From: Streptomyces caelestis
Lineage (GTDB): Bacteria > Actinomycetota > Actinomycetes > Streptomycetales > Streptomycetaceae
DNA: 64,000 nt
Reading direction: 5' to 3'
NCBI RefSeq assembly: GCF_014205255.1
Contig: NZ_JACHNE010000001.1
Span: forward strand, 7,502,001-7,566,000
Part shown: in pieces, positions 22,970 through 31,760 of the stretch
Layout: each line of letters starts with the position of its first letter
Position numbering within the stretch: position 1 is the first letter of the stretch
Notes under the pieces: generated by a model
What the model was told of the DNA's origin: nothing
Databases searched by the model: none
Seen by the model: only the letters and a program-made list of their open reading frames with translations
Program-made: the position numbers and the translations under genes

Positions 22970-25120
22970 TCAGACGCCTGCCTCCACCAGGAACGGGCTG
23001 GGCTTGTCGGACCAGGAGACGTACAGGCTGTCACGGGCCCGGGTGCAGGCGACAAACAGCAGGCAGCGTTCCGACATCAGGTCCGTCTCGTGCTGCTTGG
23101 CGTCGACGTCGGGCGGCGTGACCGCCTTCGGGAACGGCAGCGCGTCCTCGGTGACGCCGATGACCGCGACGCAGCGGAACTCCAGGCCCTTGAAGGAGTG
23201 CATGGTCCCGACCCGCACGGTGGTCGCTTCTGCCGCCGCGGACTCGGCGGAACGCAGCGTCGCCGCGGGGATGCCGGTGTCCTTCAGACGGGCCACCGCC
23301 TTCGCGCACGTCTTGTTGAACCGGGCGCTGATCCCGATCTCTCCGGCGCCGACGCCCGCGTCCAGCCAGGCCCGCACCTGCGTGACGAGCGCGTCCAGTT
23401 CGGTCTCCTCGGCCACCGCCGCGTGCACGGTGGGCCCGTCGCCGTGGAGGGCGGAACGGTAGCCGAGCAGAGTCTCGTTGCGGTTCTCGTCCTGCAGCTC
23501 GGCGATGGGTCGGCCGATCAGCAGTGCCGTGGACCAGCGCAGGATCTCCTGGGTGCTGCGGTAGTTCTTGCGCAGCTTCACGGACCGCCCGGTCACCTTG
23601 ATGCCGAGCGACTTGAGCGACACCTTCGAGTCGTAGATGCGCTGGTGCGGGTCGCCCGCGATGAACAGGTCGTCCGGGCGGGCGGGGACGGCCGCGCGGA
23701 GCAGACGCCACTGCACCGGGTGCAGGTCCTGCGCCTCGTCCACCACGACGTGCCGGTACCGCGGGCCCGTCTCCTCCAGCAGCCGTGCCGCCTCCGCACA
23801 CGTCTGCAGCCAGGTGCGGGCCCCGTCCTTGGCCAGGCCGGCCGTGAACCGCTCCACCGTCTCCCACACCAGCGGCCGCTCGCCAGCCGTCAGCCGGCTT
23901 CCGCGGCCCCGCCGGTCCGCTGCCTCGTACTCGGCCAGGGTCCGGATGTCCTGGGCCAGGATGACGTGCCGGTACTCCTGGGCGAGGAACTGCGCGCTGC
24001 CGGTGAAACCCGTTGCCTTGGCGGCCTTGTCCCAGCGGCTCTCCTCCTCGTTGTTCATCAGCGGACGCAGGGCCACCGCGCCCGGTGCCTCGGCGACGAC
24101 ACGGCTGGCGAAGCCGTCGACCGTCGAGATGTCCACCCGCTCGCGCAGTTCCGGGTCCTCCACCAGTGATTCCAGACCGGAGCGGAGGGCGTTGACGAGC
24201 GCGTTGGTGTACGTCGTGAGCAGGATGCGGTCACCGTCGCGCAGGTGCCCGAGCAGGTGCTTGACCCGGTGCAACGCGACGACGGTCTTGCCGGTGCCGG
24301 GGCCGCCGGTGACCTGCGCGGGACCCGAGTACGACGCGCGGTATGCCACCTTGCGCTGCGAGGGGTGCAGGAACACCCGCCAGGCCGCGAAGGGCTTCTC
24401 CAGGATGTCCCGCAGCTCCTCGGAGGCCGTGACCAGTGCGATACGCGACCGGCTGTGGTGGATCGCCGTCTCGTAGTCCCGTGTGTCCACCGGCTGAGTG
24501 GACGCCTGGAGGGCGGGCGCCACGATGTCCTGCCACACCTCCTCGACCGTGCACCCCTCGGCGAGATACTGCAGCACCTCGCGCTGGTCCTGGGGCAGCA
24601 GCGGCGCGAACACCTCCAACTGCTCCTTGTCGACGAGCGACCGGGCCTGCCGCAGCGTCTCGTCGTCGATGCCGAGCGCTTTCAGGTCCCCGTCGGAGAA
24701 CTTCGTGAACAGCCGCTGCTTCGGCGAGGTCTCGGCCACCCGCTCGTACGCCGGCGTGATCTCGTCCAGTGTCGCCGCGTCCCGGATCTCGACGGCCCGG
24801 GTCACCGCGTTGATGCTGGACTTCTGCTTTTTCGCCCAGGTGATCGCTTTGTCGTGCTGCATGACCCTCAGCAGGACGAAGGTGTCCCCGGAGTCCGGAG
24901 CCAGCACCACACCGCGCCAGAACTGGTCGATACGGATCGTCCGGATCTGCTTGTCCTTCGCCTTCGTCAGGCTCTCCAGCTTCAGCCCCGGGTCCTTGAA
25001 GAGCTGATCGAGGGTGAGCCGGTTGAACTTCTCCCAGGCGTCGAGAACGCCCTTCCTCACCGGCGGCTGAAGCTTGGGGAGTTCGGCGAAGAAGCCGATG
25101 TCGAAGGCAAGCTGCGGCAT
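22970..25120 (-). CDS. UvrD/Rep-type superfamily 1 helicase with RelE-like N-terminal domain
   Basis: The 716-residue protein has Walker A GGPGTGKT (272-279), DEAQD in VVVDEAQDLHPVQW, a KNYRST motif and a C-terminal TMHSFKGLEF...VACTRARD region, all typical of UvrD-like SF1A helicases. Residues 1-105 are distinct: GFFAELPKL, a helix pair, then FWRGVVLAPDSGDTFVLLRV and a Lys-rich tail, which has the size and strand order of RelE/ParE-type toxins. Whether it retains RNase or gyrase activity is unknown. It starts 49 bp after the kinase gene on the same strand, consistent with an operon. Confidence 0.85.
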   Translation of the reverse strand: MPQLAFDIGFFAELPKLQPPVRKGVLDAWEKFNRLTLDQLFKDPGLKLESLTKAKDKQIRTIRIDQFWRGVVLAPDSGDTFVLLRVMQHDKAITWAKKQKSSINAVTRAVEIRDAATLDEITPAYERVAETSPKQRLFTKFSDGDLKALGIDDETLRQARSLVDKEQLEVFAPLLPQDQREVLQYLAEGCTVEEVWQDIVAPALQASTQPVDTRDYETAIHHSRSRIALVTASEELRDILEKPFAAWRVFLHPSQRKVAYRASYSGPAQVTGGPGTGKTVVALHRVKHLLGHLRDGDRILLTTYTNALVNALRSGLESLVEDPELRERVDISTVDGFASRVVAEAPGAVALRPLMNNEEESRWDKAAKATGFTGSAQFLAQEYRHVILAQDIRTLAEYEAADRRGRGSRLTAGERPLVWETVERFTAGLAKDGARTWLQTCAEAARLLEETGPRYRHVVVDEAQDLHPVQWRLLRAAVPARPDDLFIAGDPHQRIYDSKVSLKSLGIKVTGRSVKLRKNYRSTQEILRWSTALLIGRPIAELQDENRNETLLGYRSALHGDGPTVHAAVAEETELDALVTQVRAWLDAGVGAGEIGISARFNKTCAKAVARLKDTGIPAATLRSAESAAAEATTVRVGTMHSFKGLEFRCVAVIGVTEDALPFPKAVTPPDVDAKQHETDLMSERCLLFVACTRARDSLYVSWSDKPSPFLVEAGV

Positions 25121-25169
25121 GCGTGGATCCTATTGTCCGGGCGGGCTTCGGCGAGGACGAACAAGCAGG

Positions 25170-26777
25170 TCAGGGAGAGGAATCAGGGGCGCCGCCGTCG
25201 AGATCCAGACGGATCACGGCCAGCGTCTCGGCCACCTCGGCGGTGAGTTCGTCGTCCGGCCCGAACACCAGGCACAGGTCCACGTGCAACGGTTCCAGGA
25301 CGTGGAAGGCGTCCGCCGCCCGCCCCTGCGCGAGGAGCAACATGCCGATGTCGCGGCGCAGTTCCACGGCGTTCTCGCTCACGTCGCCGTCGACGGAGCG
25401 GACGACGTCGAGGACGCCGTGCAGCCCCGCCAGCGCCTCGGTCACCTGACCCAGTTCGCCACGGCAGCGCGCCGCCTGCGCCCGGCTGTCCAGCGCCTCC
25501 TCGCTGCTCGGACCGCTCACGCGCGCGTAGGCGTCGGCGAGCGCCTCGAACTCTGGCAGCGCGGCCCGGTGGTCACCCGCCAGCTGACGGCTGACCGCCC
25601 GACGCATCCGCAGCCCGAGGACCGCCTTGCTCTCCGAGCCGAGGGCACGCGCGGCCGGTTCGACCATCTCGCCCACCACCTCGGCGGCCTGCGCGTACCG
25701 CTCCTCCTCCATCAGGGCGCGGTAGTGCGCGTGCACGTCGAGGATCTGCTCCCGCAGCGCCTCCCGCTCAGCCGCGGGAACGGCGGGCGCCGCGTCCGGA
25801 CCGGTGGGGGACGCGGCGGGCCGCGCGCCCGCGGTGACGGCGCGCGAGCGGGGTGCGTACGGGCGGCGGAAGATCCCGGTCGGGTCAGGCACCCCGGCGG
25901 GCCCCGCCTCCCCCGGTACGGACTCCTCGCCGGGCACCGGCAGGAAGGGCCGCAGCCGTTCGTACACCTCCTGCACGTCCGCCGGACGCGCCTCGGGCGC
26001 TTTGCGGAGCAGGTGCAGGACGAGTTCCTCCAGGGCCTCCGGCACGTCGGCACGCAGCTGCCGCAGCGGCGTCGGTGCCGCGTTGACGTGCTGCATCATC
26101 AGCTGCCACTCGCTGTCCCCGCCGAACAGCGGCCGCCCGCAGAGCAGTTCGTGCAGCACGCAGCCCAGGGCGTAAAGGTCGGTGCGCGGCGTGACCCGCC
26201 CGCCGCGCACCTGCTCCGGCGCCATGTACTGGTGCGTGCCGATCGGACTGCCGGTCGCGGTCAGCTTGGTGACGTCCGTCCGCAGGATCGCCGCGATGCC
26301 GAAGTCCAGCACTTTTACCGTGCCGTCGCGGGCGACGAGGATGTTGCTCGGCTTCAGGTCACGGTGGACGACAGGCACGTCGTGCGCGTACGACAGCACG
26401 GTCGCGACCTGCGCCGCCACGGCCACCGCCCAGCTGAGGGGCACGGGCTGGTCCGGGTGTACGTATGCGGTCAGGGGCACGCCGTCGACCAGCTCCATCA
26501 CCAGGAACAGTTGCTCGTACGACTCGTCGAGATCGGCGTCGTACACCTGCGGCACGCCCGGGTGCTGGATCCGTGCGGTGATCCGCGCCTCGCGTTTGAA
26601 CCGCTTCTCAAGCTCCTGTGCCAGGTGCGGTGATGTGACGGCCTGGGGGCGGATGAGCTTCACGGCAACCGGCCGGTCCAGTACGGCGTCGTAGCCGCGC
26701 CATACGTCCCCCATGCCGCCGTGACTGAACTGCTCCAGCAGCTCGTAGCGTCCCGCGATCCGCCGTGGTTCCGGCAC
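25170..26777 (-). CDS. Cytosolic Ser/Thr protein kinase with helical-repeat C-terminus
   Basis: The 535-residue Hanks-type kinase has a glycine-rich loop FSHGGMGDVW, VAVKLI with the ATP-binding Lys, catalytic HRDLKPSN, DFG and APE motifs. The catalytic domain ends near 285. A Pro/Ala-rich linker leads to about 200 residues of TPR-like helices from about 335. No transmembrane helix or PASTA repeat is present, unlike housekeeping PknA/PknB. It is 49 bp upstream of the helicase. In this island it may be part of a kinase-helicase-NTPase module, but the substrate is unknown. Confidence 0.9.
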   Translation of the reverse strand: MPEPRRIAGRYELLEQFSHGGMGDVWRGYDAVLDRPVAVKLIRPQAVTSPHLAQELEKRFKREARITARIQHPGVPQVYDADLDESYEQLFLVMELVDGVPLTAYVHPDQPVPLSWAVAVAAQVATVLSYAHDVPVVHRDLKPSNILVARDGTVKVLDFGIAAILRTDVTKLTATGSPIGTHQYMAPEQVRGGRVTPRTDLYALGCVLHELLCGRPLFGGDSEWQLMMQHVNAAPTPLRQLRADVPEALEELVLHLLRKAPEARPADVQEVYERLRPFLPVPGEESVPGEAGPAGVPDPTGIFRRPYAPRSRAVTAGARPAASPTGPDAAPAVPAAEREALREQILDVHAHYRALMEEERYAQAAEVVGEMVEPAARALGSESKAVLGLRMRRAVSRQLAGDHRAALPEFEALADAYARVSGPSSEEALDSRAQAARCRGELGQVTEALAGLHGVLDVVRSVDGDVSENAVELRRDIGMLLLAQGRAADAFHVLEPLHVDLCLVFGPDDELTAEVAETLAVIRLDLDGGAPDSSP

Positions 26778-26882
26778 CTGGCCCCCGCCCCGTCGAGTCT
26801 CCGAAAGGTCTTCGATGTGGTTGGGGACCAGTCTCGTGGGTGGAGTTTCGTGAGTCCAGCCGGGGCGCGCGGAGCTACGTGA

Positions 26883-27335
26883 TCAAGACAGGGAAAGGCC
26901 GGTGCACTCCGCCCAGACGGTCTTGCCGGGGCCGCCCTCGGCGCGGGGTGAACAGCCCCAGCGGTCGGCCAGTGCCTCGACGAGGAGCAGCCCGCGTCCA
27001 CCCTCGTCCTCGCCGTCCTCCGGTGGGGTGACGGGGAGAGTGGGGAGGCGCTCCCCGCGGGTGTCGCTGACCTCGATCCGTACGGTGTCGGTGGCCGGGT
27101 CGGCGGTGAGGAGGACGTGGAAGTCGCGGCCGGCGACGTGTCCGTGCCGCACGGCGTTGGCGCTCAGCTCCGCCACGACGAGTGTGACGACATCGTGCGC
27201 GTCGCTGCCGTACGGGACGCCCCAGCCGTCGAGGCGGTACCCGCACAGGCGCCGGGCCAGGCGGGCTCCGCGCGGGGTCGAGCTGAAGCGCATCGTGAAC
27301 TGGTGCACCGTAAGGGGGGATTGCGTTGCGGTCAT
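26883..27335 (-). CDS. HATPase-domain protein (RsbW-like anti-sigma family)
   Basis: The 150-residue GHKL ATPase has the N-box LVVAELSANAVRHG, a D-x-G-type segment VSDTRGERLP and the GRGLLLVEALADRWG box. It is the common short streptomycete type that partners XRE and DUF397 proteins. ATG 27335 is chosen; the longer open frame is a shadow of the divergent XRE gene. It is separated from the divergent XRE gene by 121 bp. Confidence 0.88.
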   Translation of the reverse strand: MTATQSPLTVHQFTMRFSSTPRGARLARRLCGYRLDGWGVPYGSDAHDVVTLVVAELSANAVRHGHVAGRDFHVLLTADPATDTVRIEVSDTRGERLPTLPVTPPEDGEDEGGRGLLLVEALADRWGCSPRAEGGPGKTVWAECTGLSLS

Positions 27336-27456
27336 GCACTCACGGTGGCGCTCTGTGGCATAGCGTGACCAGTGGTGACGCGCTGACGCCGACCCCTTGT
27401 ACCGGGCGGGCGCGGACGCTGTACGGATCGGTACGCGGGGGAGAGGTGGCGAGGCG

Positions 27457-28314
27457 ATGACCGAGGTGAGGGACGAGGAGCCGGCGCGGGGACAGCAGGA
27501 TCGGCCGGAGGACGAGCCGGGGACGGGCGTGGTGACCGTGTTCGGGCGGCAGTTGAAGCTGCTGCGGACGCGGGCGGGACTGGACCGGGCCGAGTTCGGC
27601 AAGCTGGTCGGCTACTCGGCGGACACGGTGGCGTCGATCGAGCAGGGGAGGCGGATTCCGCAGCCTCGGTTCATTGACAAGGCGGATGAGGTGTTGGGGG
27701 CCGGGGGGTTGCTGACGGCCCTGAAGGAGGAGGTGGCGAAGGCTCAGTACCCGGCCTTCTTCAGGGACATGGCTCGGCTTGAGGCCAGGGCCACCGCTCT
27801 GAACGTGTACGCGGTGTACGCCGTGCCGGGTCTGTTGCAGACGGAGGACTACGCACGTGCCGTCTTCCATATGCAGCGGCCGTTGCTGGAGGACGACGTG
27901 ATCGAGCAGAGGCTTGAGGCGCGCATGGTGAGGCAGGAGATCTTCTGCCGACGTCCCGCTCCTTTGATGAGCTTCGTGATCGAGGAGGCGGTGCTGCGCA
28001 GGCCGATCGGTGGTCCGAAAGTCATGCGCGAGACGCTGGAACAAATCCTCGTCACAGGTCAGTCTAGGAATGTGGAGGTGCAGGTCATGCCGATCGAACG
28101 GGAGGACAACGCCGCGTTGGGTGGTCCCTTTTCGTTGATCGACACCGACAAGGGGCAGCGCCTTGCGTACGCGGAGGTACAAGATCACAGTCGTCTCTAC
28201 ACCGACGCTGCGTACCTGCGCACGCTTGAAGCGCGCTATGGCATCCTCCGATCACAAGCGCTGACACCGAGCGAGTCAGTGGCGTTCATCGAGCAACTGA
28301 TGGGAGACACATGA
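27457..28314 (+). CDS. XRE-family DNA-binding protein with DUF5753
   Basis: The 285 residues start with an acidic tail, then a helix-turn-helix at about 25-80 (LKLLRTRAGLDRAEFGKLVGYSADTVASIEQGRR split across two helices) and a DUF5753 ligand or interaction domain (YAVYAVPGLLQTEDYARAV). This family pairs with a downstream DUF397 gene, to which it is coupled by an ATGA overlap, and with a HATPase gene. In S. coelicolor related sets influence development and antibiotic production. ATG 27457 follows GAGAGG. Confidence 0.92.
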   Translation: MTEVRDEEPARGQQDRPEDEPGTGVVTVFGRQLKLLRTRAGLDRAEFGKLVGYSADTVASIEQGRRIPQPRFIDKADEVLGAGGLLTALKEEVAKAQYPAFFRDMARLEARATALNVYAVYAVPGLLQTEDYARAVFHMQRPLLEDDVIEQRLEARMVRQEIFCRRPAPLMSFVIEEAVLRRPIGGPKVMRETLEQILVTGQSRNVEVQVMPIEREDNAALGGPFSLIDTDKGQRLAYAEVQDHSRLYTDAAYLRTLEARYGILRSQALTPSESVAFIEQLMGDT

Positions 28315-28517
28315 GCGTGCAGCACAGCAAGGCGGCTGTGCCCGAGGCCACTTGGATCAAGAGCAGCTACAGCACAGGCAACGGCGGCGAATGCGTCGAG
28401 GTCGCCGCAGTCTCCGGAGCCGTCCTCGTCAGGGACTCGAAGCGGCCCGCAGCAGCCAGGCTCGCGTTTGGCCCCGAAGTATGGGACGAGTTCGTACGGT
28501 TGGCTGCCGGGCGCTGA
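28311..28517 (+). CDS. DUF397 protein
   Basis: A 68-residue protein with the family signature WIKSSYSTGNGGECVEVA, VLVRDSKRP, a short helix and WDEFV near the end. It is the standard partner of the XRE/DUF5753 regulator upstream, with overlapping stop and start codons. Proposed as an antagonist of its cognate XRE protein by analogy with characterised pairs. Confidence 0.93.
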   Translation: MSVQHSKAAVPEATWIKSSYSTGNGGECVEVAAVSGAVLVRDSKRPAAARLAFGPEVWDEFVRLAAGR

Positions 28518-28542
28518 ACCGGCAAACGTACGGAAGAGTGGA

Positions 28543-28567
28543 GCCCGGTGCGCGCGCAGCACCGGGC
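28543..28567. terminator. Bidirectional terminator between DUF397 and hsdR
   Basis: GCCCGGTGC (28543-28551) pairs with GCACCGGGC (28559-28567) around a 7-nt loop. It lies 25 bp after the DUF397 stop and 10 bp beyond the hsdR stop on the other strand. Confidence 0.75.
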
Positions 28568-28577
28568 CCCGAGCTTG

Positions 28578-31500
28578 TCAGAGCTCGTCCAGCCCTTCCT
28601 CCCGGCGGATCATCCGCCAGGCGGCGCGGCGGGCGCTGCGGTCGAGGTTGGACTTGAAGTCCCGGTCGGTGCCGAAGTACCGCTTGCCGAGGGTGTCGAT
28701 CGTGGAGACATGATCCATCATGTTCTCCTCGAACTTCTTGTCGAAGACGATGCCGAAGTTCTCCTCGTCGTTGACGAGGGCGGCGGCCCGGACCTTCGGA
28801 TCCTCCTTGGTGGCGTTGAAGGCCGGGAGGACGTCCTCCTCGGTGAACTCCGTACCGAACTTGGCGTTGAACTTCTCGATCAGCTCGGACAGCAGTGACC
28901 TCTCGGCGTCCTTCGCACCGCCGACTCCGTCACCGAAGCCCTTGAGTTCGGTGGGGCCTTCGGGATTGAGGGACACGTCGTGCTCGCCGGTCTTCTCGAC
29001 GCGCAGGTGACTCAGGTCCACCTCGCCTATGTCGACGCCGCCGTCCGCGAGGCGGGGGAGGCGGTTGAGCAGGTAGCGCCCGTAGAGATACAGGCGCTCC
29101 AGCTCGGCGTCCTGGTACGGCACGATCTGCGCGAGGAAGCCGTACTTGCGGACGTAGTCATTGAGGTTGGCCCGGAACTCCTCGGCCGTCTCGACGTCGT
29201 CCTCCTCCTCGCTCTCCAGGAGAACGGTGAAGCGGGTGACGGCGGGGGAGAGGAGCCGGTACAGCTCGGCGTGCAGCTTCTCCCACTTGGACTGGGAGCC
29301 GGCTGCCTTCTCCTGCGCCTCGAAATACGCGGCGACGAACTCGTCCATGTCCTGCTCGGAGATGACCGGCACGGACATGACGCGGCTCTGCGCCGTGTAG
29401 AGGAGGTTCGGGTCGGAGGGCAGGGTGTGCGCCTCCTCGAAGTACGGGCGGAAGGCGTCCTGTATGTCCTCGGCCTCGTTGACGAAGTCCAGTACGGCGA
29501 GGTCGGCCTGGGACTTGCGTTCGGCGGTGCGGTTGAGGCGGGAGAGAGTCTGTACGGCGGCGATGCCGGTCAGTGTCTTGTTGACGTACATGGTCGTCAG
29601 GAGCGGCTGGTCGAAGCCGGTCTGGTACTTCTCGGCGACGACGAGGATCCGGTACTCCTGCTGGCCCTTGCCGCCGGCCTTCGCGGCCTTGTCGTCGGCG
29701 CGGGTGTAGGCGAAGGCCTTCGGAAGTGCGCCTTCGGAGAGGCCGCCGTTCTCCTTGACCTCGGTGGTTTCCTCGCCGTCGATGGTGAGGGAGCCGGAGA
29801 TCGCGACCAGGACACCGAGGTCCGGGTACTTGGTGTGGTAGTCCCGATCCTTGATGTAACTGCGGATGGCGCGGGCCATCTGCACGGCGGAGAGGCGGGA
29901 GGCGGTGACCACCATTGCCTTGGCGCGCCCGCCGAGCCGGCCGCGGGTGTGGGCGACGAAGTGCTCGACGATCACCTGCGCGTGCTGCGACACCGTGTGC
30001 TCGTGCATGAGCGCGAACCGGGCGAGCAGGCTGTTCGCCTTTGAGGGGTCGACCTCCTTCTCGTCGCGGTTGAGGTTCGCCAGCTTCCAGTAGGTGTTGT
30101 AGGTGACGTAGTTGCGCAGCGGGTCGAGGATGAAGCCTTCCTCGATGGCCTGGCGCATGGAGTAGGTGTGGAAGGGCCGGTAGACGGTCTTGCCGTTCTC
30201 GACGCCTTCCGTGCCGAAGAGTTCGAGGGTCTTGGACTTGGGCGTGGCGGTGAAGGCGAAGTAGGAGAGGTTGGCGGCCTGGGAGCGTGCCACCGCCTTT
30301 GCCTTCAGCTGGTCGTCCACGGTGACCGTGGTTGCGCCTTCGTCGTCCGAGTCGGCGTCCAGGCCGAGGTCGCGCAGGGCGGACTTCACGGCGGTGGCGG
30401 CGTCGCCGGACTGCGAGGAGTGCGCCTCGTCGACGATGATCGCGAAGCGGGTGCCTTTGATCTCGGTGGGGTTGCGCTTGATGTAGTCGAGCAGGGCCGG
30501 GAACGAGTGCAGGGTGACCGTGACGATCTTGCCGGTGTCCCGGGAGAGGGCGCGGGCGAGTTGCTCGCTCTTCGCGCCGTGCTTCTCGTCGACCTTCACC
30601 ACCAGGCCGTCCGTCTGCGAGAAGCTGCCGACTGTTTCCCGGAGTTGGGCGTCCAGGTTGCGGCGGTCGGTGATGACGATGACCTTGTCGAAGACCGGCT
30701 CGCCCGGCTTGATGCGGTTGCTGGCGACGGCCTCGGGGGACAGGGCCCTCGGGTCGGTGTTGGCGTGCAGGTCGCTGAGGCGGTGGGATAGCCAGCCGAT
30801 GGTGTTCGACTTGCCGGATCCGGCGGAGGCCATGATCAGGTAGTTCTGGCCGGCGCCGTGGGTGGCCGCGTGTGCGGTGAGCTTGCGGACCACGTCCCAC
30901 TGGTGGAAGCGGGGGAAGATCGTCGACTTTGTGGTGCCGCCGCCGGGCGTCTTGTGTTTCTGCTGGTGCACGAAGCGCTGGAGGAGGTCGAGCCAATTGT
31001 CCCGCTGCCAGACCTGCTCCCAGAGGTAGGACGTGGCGTACGTGCCGTGGGCCGTGGGCGCCGGGTTCCCTGCCCCGCCGGGCTGACCGGGGCCGTTCGA
31101 GCCGGTGTTGAACGGCAGGAAACGGGTTTTCTTGCCGCGCAGCTGTGTGGTGACGAAGACCAGGTCCGGGTCAACGGCGAAGTTCGCGATGACTCGCCGC
31201 GTGAAGATCAACTCGGTCGGGTCCCGGTCGGTCCGGTACTGCTCCTTGGCCTGCTCGACGCCCTGCCCGGTCAGCGGGTTCTTCAACTCGGCCGTGGCGA
31301 CGGGGATGCCGTTGAGGAACAAGGCCAGGTCGAGACGGTGGCCCCAGTCGGCCTGCTTGGTGGCGTAGGGAAGTTCCCGGACGACGGTGAGGCGGTTGGC
31401 CCGGTAGCCGTCGAGGACGGAGTCGGCGGAGATCAGGTTGGGCTTGAAGTAGGCCACACGGAGACGGACTCCGCGGTCCTTGACGCCGTTGCGCAGGACA

Positions 31501-31760
31501 TGGAGGAGGCCGTCATCGGCAATGGCCCGGTCGAGGCGCTGGGCGAAGCCGCGCTGGGCTTCGTTGGGGTTGCCGCCGTAGACGGTGAGGAGTTCGTTCC
31601 ACTCGTCGGGCTGGGTCGCGCCGATGAAGGTGAACAGCTCGTTGGTGTCGAGGCCGAGGTCGGGTCGGTAGTCCTCGGGGTTCGCCTCCCGCCAACCTCG
31701 CTCGCAGAGCACGGCAACAATGGCGGACCCGAAGGAGGACTCGTCGTGCACGGGGCTCAT
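28578..31760 (-). CDS. hsdR: Type I restriction enzyme, restriction/translocation subunit R
   Basis: The 1060-residue protein has an N-terminal PD-(D/E)xK nuclease (DLALFLNGIPVATAELKNP gives the D...ExK pattern), a Walker A ASAGSGKSN, an IVDEAHSSQSG box and downstream SF2 translocase motifs (QTLSRLNRT). A C-terminal helical region follows. ATG 31760 overlaps the hsdS stop (ATGA), the best evidence for the start; the upstream open frame is a shadow of hsdS. All nuclease and motor motifs look intact, so the subunit should be active. Confidence 0.93.
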   Translation of the reverse strand: MSPVHDESSFGSAIVAVLCERGWREANPEDYRPDLGLDTNELFTFIGATQPDEWNELLTVYGGNPNEAQRGFAQRLDRAIADDGLLHVLRNGVKDRGVRLRVAYFKPNLISADSVLDGYRANRLTVVRELPYATKQADWGHRLDLALFLNGIPVATAELKNPLTGQGVEQAKEQYRTDRDPTELIFTRRVIANFAVDPDLVFVTTQLRGKKTRFLPFNTGSNGPGQPGGAGNPAPTAHGTYATSYLWEQVWQRDNWLDLLQRFVHQQKHKTPGGGTTKSTIFPRFHQWDVVRKLTAHAATHGAGQNYLIMASAGSGKSNTIGWLSHRLSDLHANTDPRALSPEAVASNRIKPGEPVFDKVIVITDRRNLDAQLRETVGSFSQTDGLVVKVDEKHGAKSEQLARALSRDTGKIVTVTLHSFPALLDYIKRNPTEIKGTRFAIIVDEAHSSQSGDAATAVKSALRDLGLDADSDDEGATTVTVDDQLKAKAVARSQAANLSYFAFTATPKSKTLELFGTEGVENGKTVYRPFHTYSMRQAIEEGFILDPLRNYVTYNTYWKLANLNRDEKEVDPSKANSLLARFALMHEHTVSQHAQVIVEHFVAHTRGRLGGRAKAMVVTASRLSAVQMARAIRSYIKDRDYHTKYPDLGVLVAISGSLTIDGEETTEVKENGGLSEGALPKAFAYTRADDKAAKAGGKGQQEYRILVVAEKYQTGFDQPLLTTMYVNKTLTGIAAVQTLSRLNRTAERKSQADLAVLDFVNEAEDIQDAFRPYFEEAHTLPSDPNLLYTAQSRVMSVPVISEQDMDEFVAAYFEAQEKAAGSQSKWEKLHAELYRLLSPAVTRFTVLLESEEEDDVETAEEFRANLNDYVRKYGFLAQIVPYQDAELERLYLYGRYLLNRLPRLADGGVDIGEVDLSHLRVEKTGEHDVSLNPEGPTELKGFGDGVGGAKDAERSLLSELIEKFNAKFGTEFTEEDVLPAFNATKEDPKVRAAALVNDEENFGIVFDKKFEENMMDHVSTIDTLGKRYFGTDRDFKSNLDRSARRAAWRMIRREEGLDEL

